This document shows positions 1 through 6,769 of a stretch of 20,691 nt of DNA, one piece after another. Position numbers and translations under genes: made by a program. The DNA is from Chloroflexia bacterium (lineage in GTDB: Bacteria > Chloroflexota > Chloroflexia > Thermomicrobiales > JALYUS01): positions 1-20,691 of the forward strand of contig JAICIL010000039.1 in assembly GCA_025924435.1 (NCBI GenBank). Direction: 5' to 3'. The notes beneath the pieces are model-generated. The model saw nothing but the letters and a program-made list of their open reading frames with translations. It was not told the origin of the DNA and ran no database searches. How positions within the stretch are numbered: the stretch's first letter is position 1; the number at the start of each line of letters is the position of its first letter.

Positions 1-552
1 GATGTCCCATCCCTCCCGCATCCCGCGAGCATGGTCGTCGCGCACATCGCCGATGCCGCGCGTCTCGCATCGGCGCTGCGGTCGTTTTCCGGCACGCTCA
101 TTGTCGGCAGCGTGGCGGAATCCGCCGCGTGGACGCTCATGGAGCGGGCACGGTCGTCCGCATCGCGGCGCGGTACAGGGCCGGGCATTGTCGCGCTGGA
201 CGGCATCGGGGATGCCCAAGCCGGTGCGCGCGCCGTCGCGTCGTTCCGTCATTTTCACGGTGCGCGCGCGATCCTCGACCGATTCACGCAGACGCTGACG
301 ATCATCCCGCCCGGCGATACCCCGCCGGAAGCGATAGCGGAGGGGTTTTCCGGCCGCGGCGCGCCGGTGGAACGGCGCGATCCGGCAAATTATGGGATGC
401 CATGCGACGCCCAGGGCACACCATACGTCGCCCTCGTCGGCGGGGTGCGCGCGCTCTGCGTGGGACCGAGCGACGGTATTCCGGGCGCGCCGCACATCCC
501 GGTGCAAAATTTGCGCCATTTTGATACGCCCGAAGGCTCGTACGTACGCTAG
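1..552 (+). CDS. Unrecognised protein, 3' part only (start lies outside the window)
   Basis: The frame is open from the first base of the window to a TAG at 550-552, so the gene is truncated upstream; the internal ATG at 31 is probably not the true start. The visible part is about 183 residues. It contains an alternating hydrophobic stretch (GTLIVGSVAESAAW), Ala/Arg-rich helices and a C-terminal tail rich in Pro and Gly (HIPVQNLRHFDTPEG). I see no membrane segment, no signal peptide and no catalytic motif that I can name. The codon use is GC-rich like the neighbouring genes. About 95 nt separate it from the next gene, with a possible -10 box between, so the two are probably transcribed separately. 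I assign no function. Confidence 0.5.
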   Translation, partial: DVPSLPHPASMVVAHIADAARLASALRSFSGTLIVGSVAESAAWTLMERARSSASRRGTGPGIVALDGIGDAQAGARAVASFRHFHGARAILDRFTQTLTIIPPGDTPPEAIAEGFSGRGAPVERRDPANYGMPCDAQGTPYVALVGGVRALCVGPSDGIPGAPHIPVQNLRHFDTPEGSYVR

Positions 553-561
553 TACGTATTG

Positions 562-567
562 TATGAT
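562..567 (+). promoter_or_regulatory. Possible -10 box upstream of the twin-cysteine gene
   Basis: TATGAT matches five of six bases of the sigma-70 -10 consensus and lies in an unusually AT-rich patch in this genome. No convincing -35 hexamer is found 16-18 bp upstream, so this is weak. Transcription would begin near 574. Confidence 0.25.
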
Positions 568-647
568 AGGGAGCACACGACGCACGTTTCTCGCTCGGGG
601 CTGTGATAGACTGCGATAGGACGGGGCTGACGGAAAGTGGGTACGAG

Positions 648-1784
648 GTGACGAGACGCGAGTGTGGCTCCTGCCGATTCTTCGAGCAAAGTGGCATCGG
701 CGAGTCCGGCTGGTGCCGCAACCAACGCTGTCAGGAGATCGTGGGGCTTGCGCTCGTTCGGCGGCAGGAACTCGCCTGTCGCATCGGGTGGGATCAGGAT
801 TATTACGAATCGGCCGCGGGCGCGAACGACGCCCTGCCGGGGCAGAACCGGACCGCACCGGACCCGGCGCGGCAGCGTTCAGGCTATCAGGGGATGCGGC
901 CCGACGATATTATCGTCGGGGTCGAGCAGCCCCGGCCAGTTACCGAGGAGCCGCTCATGCCGGTAGCACGCTCGCGTACATCGAATGTCGGAGAGGCGCA
1001 TCGCCGGGCGCTGGAGCGCCGGCAAATCGCGCAGCAGTCCGGCGACGTGGTGCCGCGACGGCGGCTGGAAACCATCGCCCCACCGGAGGCGGAGGCTGGC
1101 GCACCGGGCGAACGCCGCGATGATCGCCGCTCTGCGCGTGCGTCGGTCGTCGGAGATGAGGGGGTCGGCCGCCCCCGGCTTGCCGGCGCGCCGCTCTCGC
1201 CGCCATCGTCCGCCGTTCAACAAGCGCCGCTCGCGCCGCATGCGACGGTGACGGCCAATTTCCCCGTCATGTCCGATCGCGGTCCCGACGATCAACTCGT
1301 CGCATCATCCTATCGCACGCCGCCGCCCGGCACGCAAACGCCGCCGGTCCCCGCCGAATACCAGCCGCCACCGCCGCGCCAGGCCGAGCATGCGCCCGCG
1401 CCGTACTATCAGGATGCGCCGGGGCCGCCGGTTCAGCGCGGCGGGCAAGCGCCGCCCTTGGAGTCGGAATGGTATGCCGCCGAGCGGCAACGGCATCGTG
1501 GCAAACGATGCGCCAACTGCCGTGATTTCCAGGTGGCGGAGAGCGGCGACCGTGGTTGGTGCAGGAACCGCTTCGCGTTCCCGACGCCGCAACTCGTCGG
1601 CCCGAACGATCTCGCCTGCCTCTCGTGCATCGGCACCTGGTGGGCGGCCAACGATCAATGGTGGCTGGCGAAGGTCGCCATCTCCCCGCAGGTCGCGACC
1701 ACGCCGCTCGCGGACGCGCTGCTGGAGGAATTGCAGGAGGAGGAGAAGCGTCAGCGCGCGGCGCGCCGCCCCGGCGCGGGCTGA
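648..1784 (+). CDS. Twin four-cysteine-module protein with long disordered linker (function unknown)
   Basis: 378 residues from GTG 648. Two related modules flank a long Pro/Ala/Arg-rich, probably disordered middle. Module 1 (about residues 4-50) has C6-x2-C9, C23 in GWCRN, and C44 in LAC. Module 2 (about 285-345) has C288-x2-C291, C305 in GWCRN, and C324 in LAC. Both follow C-x2-C-x13-C-x18/20-C with shared words (CxxCR-F, GWCRN, LV, LAC), so they are internal duplicates. Four regularly spaced Cys suggest a zinc or iron-sulfur site (inference). There is no signal peptide or membrane segment. GTG 648 is preferred because GGAAAG lies 10 nt upstream and the first module begins at once; an in-frame GTG at 603 would add 15 residues but has no Shine-Dalgarno. 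I do not recognise a named family. Confidence 0.75.
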   Translation: MTRRECGSCRFFEQSGIGESGWCRNQRCQEIVGLALVRRQELACRIGWDQDYYESAAGANDALPGQNRTAPDPARQRSGYQGMRPDDIIVGVEQPRPVTEEPLMPVARSRTSNVGEAHRRALERRQIAQQSGDVVPRRRLETIAPPEAEAGAPGERRDDRRSARASVVGDEGVGRPRLAGAPLSPPSSAVQQAPLAPHATVTANFPVMSDRGPDDQLVASSYRTPPPGTQTPPVPAEYQPPPPRQAEHAPAPYYQDAPGPPVQRGGQAPPLESEWYAAERQRHRGKRCANCRDFQVAESGDRGWCRNRFAFPTPQLVGPNDLACLSCIGTWWAANDQWWLAKVAISPQVATTPLADALLEELQEEEKRQRAARRPGAG

Positions 1785-1799
1785 ACCGCCCCGGAGCGC

Positions 1800-1828
1800 G
1801 TGACAAACGCGGCAGTCCTGCGTATACT
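1800..1828 (+). promoter_or_regulatory. Sigma-70 type promoter of the rodZ-like gene
   Basis: GTGACA (1800-1805, five of six consensus bases) is separated by exactly 17 bp from TATACT (1823-1828, five of six). Predicted transcription start is near 1835, only about 5 nt before the first in-frame ATG at 1840. Confidence 0.65.
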
Positions 1829-1920
1829 GCGGTCGCATCATGCGAATGATGCATATGGGGGGAGTGAGCAAGCCGCGCGCGGCGCACCGGGCGCGTTCCG
1901 GGAAGGACTCAACGTCAGTG

Positions 1921-2859
1921 ATGCAAGGCCCGTGGCAGCACGGGGGTCCGATACAGCCGACCACGTTCGGGGCCATTCTGCGCGATGCGCGCCTCGGCCT
2001 GGGCCGGAGTCTTCAGGATGCCGAACGCCAGACGCGCATCCTGGCCCGGCATTTGTCTGCGCTCGAATCCGGCGACTTTCATCTGCTGCCCACGGGGATT
2101 TACGCGCGCGGGTTCGTCTATAATTACGCCAACTGGTTGCAACTCAATCCGCAGGAGATGGTCCGGCTGTTCAATGAGGCGCGCGGCGAGCCGGAAGTGG
2201 CCTATCGCCCGCAACAAATTGGCCGCCCGGTCAACACCTCCGGCCCCTTCTCCCCCAACTTCGTCGTCATCATTTTCGTGACGTTGGTTCTCAGTTTTGT
2301 GGCCGCGTGGGGCTACAGCCTGCTCGTGAAGACGCCGCCGAAAAAGCCGATCATTGATGTCCCGACCGTCGCCGCGACGCCGACGGCGATCGCGGGCGCG
2401 TCGGCGCTGATCGGCACCCCGGCAATCGCCCCAACATCGGGCGCCGGGACGAGCACGATCCGCATCCCGACCACGTCGGGCACGGCCGTGGCCACGACGT
2501 TGGGCACGAATGTCGCCTCGGCGGGGGCGAGCGCCCCCGCCGCCGGGTCCGGTGTTTCCGCGACAGGTACCGCCACCGTCGCCGCGACGGCATCCGCGCC
2601 GCCCGCGACGAGCCTCAAGGTTACGATTACCTCGAGCGTCAAATCCTGGCTCGAAATTTACGCGGACGGGGACAAGAACGCCAAGACGGCCGGGTACATC
2701 AACCCCGGCGAAACCCGCGAGATCGAAGCGCGACAAACCGTTACGATCTATTGCGGCAAGCCGGACAACGTGACTTACAGCGTTAATGGCGTGGACAAGG
2801 GGAACCTCCCGAAGGAGGCCCTCCAGACGCAGGGATTCACGATCAGCCTCAGCGGATAG
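1921..2859 (+). CDS. RodZ-like HTH/DUF4115 membrane protein
   Basis: 312 residues. Order of parts: a cytoplasmic HTH_25-type helix-turn-helix domain (about 14-90, with GAILRDAR, LSALESGDF, YARGFVYNYANWL), one membrane segment (about 114-136, FVVIIFVTLVLSFVAAWGY), a long Thr/Ala/Gly-rich extracellular linker, and a C-terminal DUF4115 beta domain (about 231-312, SWLEIYADG, GETREIEA, DKGNLP). This is the standard RodZ architecture; RodZ links MreB to the cell-wall elongation machinery, but no mreB is in the window, so a scaffold or regulator role is inferred. ATG 1921 (or GTG 1918) is preferred because GGAAGGA lies 12-15 nt upstream and the HTH starts soon after. In-frame ATGs at 1840, 1846 and 1849 would add up to 27 residues, but the predicted transcription start leaves them no room for a ribosome site. 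Confidence 0.85.
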   Translation: MQGPWQHGGPIQPTTFGAILRDARLGLGRSLQDAERQTRILARHLSALESGDFHLLPTGIYARGFVYNYANWLQLNPQEMVRLFNEARGEPEVAYRPQQIGRPVNTSGPFSPNFVVIIFVTLVLSFVAAWGYSLLVKTPPKKPIIDVPTVAATPTAIAGASALIGTPAIAPTSGAGTSTIRIPTTSGTAVATTLGTNVASAGASAPAAGSGVSATGTATVAATASAPPATSLKVTITSSVKSWLEIYADGDKNAKTAGYINPGETREIEARQTVTIYCGKPDNVTYSVNGVDKGNLPKEALQTQGFTISLSG

Positions 2860-2877
2860 CGGACGGCTGCCGACGCG

Positions 2878-3345
2878 CTACTCGACCGCGAAGATCGCCT
2901 CGATCTCGACCGGAATCCCGTTCGGCAACGCGCCCATGCCGACCGCCGAGCGCGCGTGCCGCCCCGCGTCGCCGAACACGGCGAGGAAGAGGTCCGAGCA
3001 CCCGTTGATGACGCGCGGCTGCTGGCCGAAATCCGGCGCGCAGTTGACCATCCCGAGCACCTTGACGACGCGGCGGATCCGTTCGAGCGAGCCGAGCGTG
3101 TCCTTCGCGGCCGCGAGCAGGTTCAACCCGACATACCGCGCCGCTTCCTCCGCCTGCTCGATCGTCACCTCCGCGCCGACTTTCCCTTTCGGGGAGGTAT
3201 AGCCGGGTTGATCCGGCCCATTGCCGGACAAATAGAGCATGTTGCCGACAACGACCCCCTTGACGTACGAGCCGATCGGCGGCGAAACCGGCGGCAACTG
3301 ATAGCCCAGGTCGGCAATACGCTGCTCCACGGTGCGCTCATTCAT
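2878..3345 (-). CDS. RidA family protein (YjgF/YER057c/UK114)
   Basis: 155 residues. RidA-family proteins are small trimeric cytosolic enzymes, several of which hydrolyse reactive enamine/imine intermediates released by PLP enzymes. The typical flow is visible: GNMLYLSGNGPD near residue 40, then EQAEEAARYVGLNLLAAAKDTLGSLERI, then ARSAVGMGALPNGIPVEIEAIFAV at the end, including the conserved Arg before the last strands. The Thr/Ser/Gly-rich middle (PGYTSPKGKVG) differs from canonical RidA, so it probably belongs to another Rid subgroup with unknown substrate. The start has AAGGAG 7 nt upstream. It overlaps the spoIIM-like gene by 8 nt, so the two are probably translationally coupled. It converges on the rodZ-like gene with only 18 nt between stops. 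Confidence 0.88.
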   Translation of the reverse strand: MNERTVEQRIADLGYQLPPVSPPIGSYVKGVVVGNMLYLSGNGPDQPGYTSPKGKVGAEVTIEQAEEAARYVGLNLLAAAKDTLGSLERIRRVVKVLGMVNCAPDFGQQPRVINGCSDLFLAVFGDAGRHARSAVGMGALPNGIPVEIEAIFAVE

Positions 3346-4321
3346 GTCGTTCTCCTTCCGCGCCCGCTTCGGCGCCCTCGATCCGATCGTCCGCTCCCCG
3401 TCCGCCAAGCAGGAGATACGTGTACAGCAGCACGCCGGTGGCGAGGCCGACGAGCAATTTCACGCCGCCGGGGAGGCCGGAGGGCGACACGAAACCCTCC
3501 AGCATACCGGCGACGACCAACAACGGGGCGCAGCCGCATGCGAGCAGTGTCGCCCCCCGCCCGGCGCGCGCGATGGATTCTCGGCGCGAGAGCAACCCCG
3601 GCCGGATCATCCCGCGCGCCACGCGCAGCCCCGCGCCGCCGCTGATGAAGATGACCGAGAGTTCCAGGAAACCGTGCGCCGCGACGAACGACCAGAGCGC
3701 GCCGTGGATGCCGTAGACCTGCGTCAACCCGGTGAGGGAGCCGATCTGCAAGCCGTTCTGGAGCAGGACGAGGACGGTCGGGATGCCCAACAGGATGCCG
3801 CCCGCGAAGCAGAGCAGCGCGACGCGGATGTTGTTGGTCATGATGAACGACGACACGAAGGGCCGCTCGGCGGGCGGCGTGTCGAACCACGTCCGCCCCT
3901 GCTTGATCGTCTCGATCACGCCGCTCCCGCCCGGCACGAACGACTCCGCCAGCGATGGCCGGACGAACGTCGCGATGTACGCCAGCGCGAACCCGACAAC
4001 AACGATGAGAAACGCCGCGAGCGTGAAACGGAACGTCGCGCGGAAGAGGCGCGGGAACGTCGCGCGGTAGAATCGCCAGATCGCTTGGAGGGCGGAATGC
4101 CGCCGCCGGTAGAGGCGGCGGTGCGACCGCCCGACGAGGTCGTTCAAGTAGCGCGTGACCGGATCGGTCGGGTAGTCGCGGTGGGCGAGCGCGAGGTCGG
4201 CGGTCGCCTCGCGATAGCGCCAGCCGAGTTCCTCGATGCGCTCCGCAGTCGCGCGGGACGACAGGAGCGCTTCGAGTCGCGCCCACTCATCCCGACGACG
4301 CACGATCAACCGATCAACCAC
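3338..4321 (-). CDS. SpoIIM/DUF95 family integral membrane protein
   Basis: 327 residues. A soluble, charged N-terminal helical region (about 1-95) is followed by several membrane spans, the first FTLAAFLIVVVGFALAYIATFV, later ones around RVALLCFAGGILLGIPTVLVLL, and C-terminal spans with GGVKLLVGLATGVLLYTYLLL. The conserved family block IHGALWSFVAAHGFLELSVIFISGGAGLRV is characteristic of SpoIIM/DUF95 (signature H-G-x-x-E). Only some family members act in spore engulfment; many non-sporulating bacteria carry homologues of unknown function, so a sporulation role should not be assumed. GTG 4321 is chosen because GAGGAG is then correctly spaced; GTG 4327 would abut the Shine-Dalgarno. The promoter and a palindrome lie just upstream. 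Confidence 0.88.
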   Translation of the reverse strand: MVDRLIVRRRDEWARLEALLSSRATAERIEELGWRYREATADLALAHRDYPTDPVTRYLNDLVGRSHRRLYRRRHSALQAIWRFYRATFPRLFRATFRFTLAAFLIVVVGFALAYIATFVRPSLAESFVPGGSGVIETIKQGRTWFDTPPAERPFVSSFIMTNNIRVALLCFAGGILLGIPTVLVLLQNGLQIGSLTGLTQVYGIHGALWSFVAAHGFLELSVIFISGGAGLRVARGMIRPGLLSRRESIARAGRGATLLACGCAPLLVVAGMLEGFVSPSGLPGGVKLLVGLATGVLLYTYLLLGGRGADDRIEGAEAGAEGERHE

Positions 4322-4345
4322 GACCACTCCTCACGTTTCGTCGGC

Positions 4346-4374
4346 ATCCTAGCCGCTTGCCGTTCCGGCGGCAA
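4346..4374 (-). promoter_or_regulatory. Promoter of the spoIIM-ridA pair, with overlapping palindrome
   Basis: Read on the minus strand, TTGCCG (plus-strand 4369-4374) and TAGGAT (plus-strand 4346-4351) are 17 bp apart; each matches four of six consensus bases. Predicted transcription start is near 4339, leaving a short leader that just fits the GAGGAG ribosome site before GTG 4321. A perfect 9-bp inverted repeat (4354-4377) covers the -35 and most of the spacer. Confidence 0.45.
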
Positions 4375-4377
4375 GCG
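4354..4377. promoter_or_regulatory. Perfect 9-bp inverted repeat, candidate operator
   Basis: CGCTTGCCG (4354-4362) and CGGCAAGCG (4369-4377) are exact reverse complements around a 6-nt centre. It overlaps the predicted -35 of the minus-strand spoIIM-ridA promoter and lies just upstream of the plus-strand amidase promoter, so a bound repressor could affect both. No regulator is identified. Confidence 0.5.
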
Positions 4378-4382
4378 CAAAC

Positions 4383-4411
4383 TTGACGTAAGAATCACGT
4401 TCGTGTACGGT
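4383..4411 (+). promoter_or_regulatory. Candidate promoter of the amidase gene
   Basis: TTGACG (4383-4388, five of six) is followed after 17 bp by TACGGT (4406-4411, only three of six). The -10 is poor. The decamer TACGGTATGT starting here recurs at 8041 upstream of the PBP gene. Confidence 0.35.
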
Positions 4412-4471
4412 ATGTACGTACGACGGTGGCGCAGGGGAGATGGCGTCCGTCGCGATCAGGCGGGGGGTGGT

Positions 4472-6622
4472 ATGGGGTTTGAGCGGCAGATTACCCGGCG
4501 GGCGGTGCTGCAAGCCGGCAGTCGGATGCTGATTCTCGCGACCGGCTCGACACTCTATTCCTCGCCGCGCGCCGTGAATGCCGAGCCGGTTGCGACGCGC
4601 TTCACCTGGGAGCAGCGCGACATTCCGCTCGGGACGACGCCGTATCGCTCGCCGGTTCTCCAATCCGACAGCCCTTTCAATGCGCTCGAATCCCGGTGGG
4701 ACGCGACGCTCCCGCCCGATGCGGCGCTCGACCTTGCCGTCCGCACGAGCGCGGACGGCGTCGCATGGGGCGAGTGGGAACATCTCCACGCGGATTCCCA
4801 CGCGCGCGACCTGCGGGATACGGCGACGTTCGGCAATCTCATCATCGGCGCCCCGGCGCGCTTCGTGCAGTTTTCCGCCGCGACGCAGGGCGGGGCGGCG
4901 GACGCGGCGTCGCTCGATGCCTTCCGGCTTACGGCGGTCAATACGCTCGCCGCGTCGAACGTCGGGATATTCCACGCGGAGGCCGTGAATGGCATCACGA
5001 TTATCCCGCGCGCGGGGTGGTCGGCGGATGAAAAACTGCGCTTCGACAAGGACAACAAGGAAATCTGGCCGCCGGAGTACCGCGCGATCAAGAAAGTGAT
5101 CGTCCATCACACCGTGACGCGCGACCCCGAAACCGACCCGCGCGCCACGCTGCGGGCGATCTACCAATATCACGCCGTCTCTCGCGGTTGGGGAGACATC
5201 GGCTATAACTTCCTGATTGATCAGCAGGGGACGGTCTACGAGGGCCGGTTCGGCGGCGACCGCGTCGTCGGCGGGCACGCGCTGCAATACAACTGGGGCA
5301 GCATCGGCATCGCCATCCTCGGCACCTACACGGACCACACGATCCCCGACCCGGTGCGCGCCTCGCTGGTCGCGCTGATCCGCGCGAAGGCGGGCGACCT
5401 CGATCCCGTCGGCAAGAGTTTCTTCATTGACCGCGACAATGTGATGAACATCGGCGGCCACCGGGGCGTCATTCAGACGAGTTGCCCCGGCGACGGGTTC
5501 TATCCGCATCTGGACAATATCCGCCGCGAACTGAAGGGCTTGCCGCTCTGGACGGGCGACCCCGCCGCCGATCCCGTCGCGGCGAACCCGCCGGATGTCG
5601 TCAAAGCGCCCGCCGCGCAAGGCAGCCAGATTGACGCCACATTGAGCGCCGTTGCCTGGGGGGACACGAGTGTGTTCACCCGCGACATGCTCACCGCGCG
5701 CGTGACGATCAAGAACACCGGCGCCGCCCCGATCACCGCGCAGGATCCGCCGCCCGATTTCGTCTACGCCGAGGGCGATACTTACGCGACACGGGGGTTC
5801 GCGGGCAAGAAGGGCGGCGTCCGGGTCGCGATGGGGCCCGAACTGCAGGCGAGCAGCGACCCACCGTATCGCTGGGGCATCGGGCGCACGCTGCAACCGG
5901 GCGAGTCCGCGACGGTCACGGTCGCCGTGCGCGCCGCCACCGTCCAGCGCAGTCGCTTCGTCGTCTCGGTCATCCAGGATGGCGGCGGCCCCCTCGACAG
6001 CGACGACGCGCAGCAGATCAGCGTCCAGGCGAATCCGTCCGACCCGGTGGCGGCGTCGTCCGATGCCGGGATGAAGTATTTCAGCGAGACGAAGCATAAT
6101 GTCGGGGCGGACTTCCTCGCCTACTGGAACGCCAACGGCGGCCTCGCCCAGTTCGGCTATCCGATCACGGAATCGTTCAACGACACCAACCCCGACGACA
6201 AGAAGACCTACAAAGTCCAGTATTTCGAGCGCGCGCGATTCGAGGCACATCCCGAAAAGGCCGGGACGCCGTACGCGGTCGAACTCGGTCGCCTCGGCGT
6301 GACGATCACGCAGGGCCGCAACGGCGAAAAAGCCTTCGCGAAAGTCGCGCAGACAGACGACACGGCGGACAAGCGATTTTTCCCGGAGATCGGGCACACA
6401 CTCAGCGGCGCGTTCAAGATATATTGGGACGCGCACGGCGGCCTGCCGCTCTACGGGTTCCCGCTGAGTGAGCCGTTCGAGGAGAAGAGCGCGACAGACG
6501 GCGCGACCTACCTGGTGCAATACTTCGAGCGCAATCGCTTCGAGTACCACCCGGACACGAAAGAAGTTCTCCTCGGCCTGCTGGGCAGCGAAGTTCTCCA
6601 GCGGCGCGGCTGGCTCACCTGA
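4472..6622 (+). CDS. Tat-exported N-acetylmuramoyl-L-alanine amidase (PGRP/Amidase_2) with two C-terminal LGFP-like repeats
   Basis: 716 residues. The N-terminus carries a twin-arginine signal (R9-R10 in TRRAVLQ) and a hydrophobic stretch. The amidase domain (about 185-365) has GWSADE, VIVHHT (H212, H213), GYNFLIDQQG, YEGR, GGHRGVIQTSCPG (H330, C338). H, H and C match the zinc ligands of this fold, so it should cleave the MurNAc-L-Ala bond outside the membrane. An Ig-like/DUF11-type segment (about 395-525) follows, then two copies of a repeat with YFSETKH or FFPEIGH, GGL-GYP or GGLPLYGFP, and VQYFER-RFE-HP, a wall-associated type I know from Chloroflexota exoproteins. ATG 4472 is chosen because the Tat signal begins there; the preceding GGGGGTGG is a weak ribosome site. 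The open frame extends much further upstream only as a shadow of minus-strand genes. Confidence 0.9.
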   Translation: MGFERQITRRAVLQAGSRMLILATGSTLYSSPRAVNAEPVATRFTWEQRDIPLGTTPYRSPVLQSDSPFNALESRWDATLPPDAALDLAVRTSADGVAWGEWEHLHADSHARDLRDTATFGNLIIGAPARFVQFSAATQGGAADAASLDAFRLTAVNTLAASNVGIFHAEAVNGITIIPRAGWSADEKLRFDKDNKEIWPPEYRAIKKVIVHHTVTRDPETDPRATLRAIYQYHAVSRGWGDIGYNFLIDQQGTVYEGRFGGDRVVGGHALQYNWGSIGIAILGTYTDHTIPDPVRASLVALIRAKAGDLDPVGKSFFIDRDNVMNIGGHRGVIQTSCPGDGFYPHLDNIRRELKGLPLWTGDPAADPVAANPPDVVKAPAAQGSQIDATLSAVAWGDTSVFTRDMLTARVTIKNTGAAPITAQDPPPDFVYAEGDTYATRGFAGKKGGVRVAMGPELQASSDPPYRWGIGRTLQPGESATVTVAVRAATVQRSRFVVSVIQDGGGPLDSDDAQQISVQANPSDPVAASSDAGMKYFSETKHNVGADFLAYWNANGGLAQFGYPITESFNDTNPDDKKTYKVQYFERARFEAHPEKAGTPYAVELGRLGVTITQGRNGEKAFAKVAQTDDTADKRFFPEIGHTLSGAFKIYWDAHGGLPLYGFPLSEPFEEKSATDGATYLVQYFERNRFEYHPDTKEVLLGLLGSEVLQRRGWLT

Positions 6623-6650
6623 AATCCGGCCGCGACCCCAAATGGGAGCG

Positions 6651-6756
6651 AACCGCCAAGACGCCAAGGACGCCAAGAAAACACACGGAAGATGAAATGT
6701 GGGAAGAAGAACTTCTTCTCGTCTCTCTTCTTGGCGTCCTTGGCGTCTTGGCGGTT
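6651..6756. repeat. Long perfect inverted repeat between convergent genes
   Basis: Arms 6651-6679 and 6728-6756 are exact 29-nt reverse complements built from tandem CGCCAAGGA/ACGCCAAG words. The 48-nt centre holds a second small hairpin, GAAGAAG-AA-CTTCTTC (6703-6709 and 6712-6718). On the plus strand the right arm ends in TTTT, so it may terminate the amidase transcript; it lies between two convergent stop codons. CGCCAAGGACGCCAAG-type words recur in many bacterial genomes as intergenic repeats (recollection, not searched). Confidence 0.85.
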
Positions 6757-6769
6757 TTGCAACGGAGCC

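Noticed and set aside
3338..4321. Evidence that the organism sporulates
   Set aside because: SpoIIM/DUF95 proteins are common in non-sporulating bacteria and no other sporulation gene is in the window.
3332..4471. Upstream extension of the amidase frame to a 1096-residue protein
   Set aside because: The extra 380 residues are antisense to the spoIIM-like and ridA-like genes, and the Tat signal marks the true start at 4472.
4349..6676. 775-residue open frame on the minus strand opposite the amidase
   Set aside because: It is an Arg/Ala/Asp-rich antisense shadow with no recognisable motif; the plus-strand frame has a Tat signal and complete amidase motifs.
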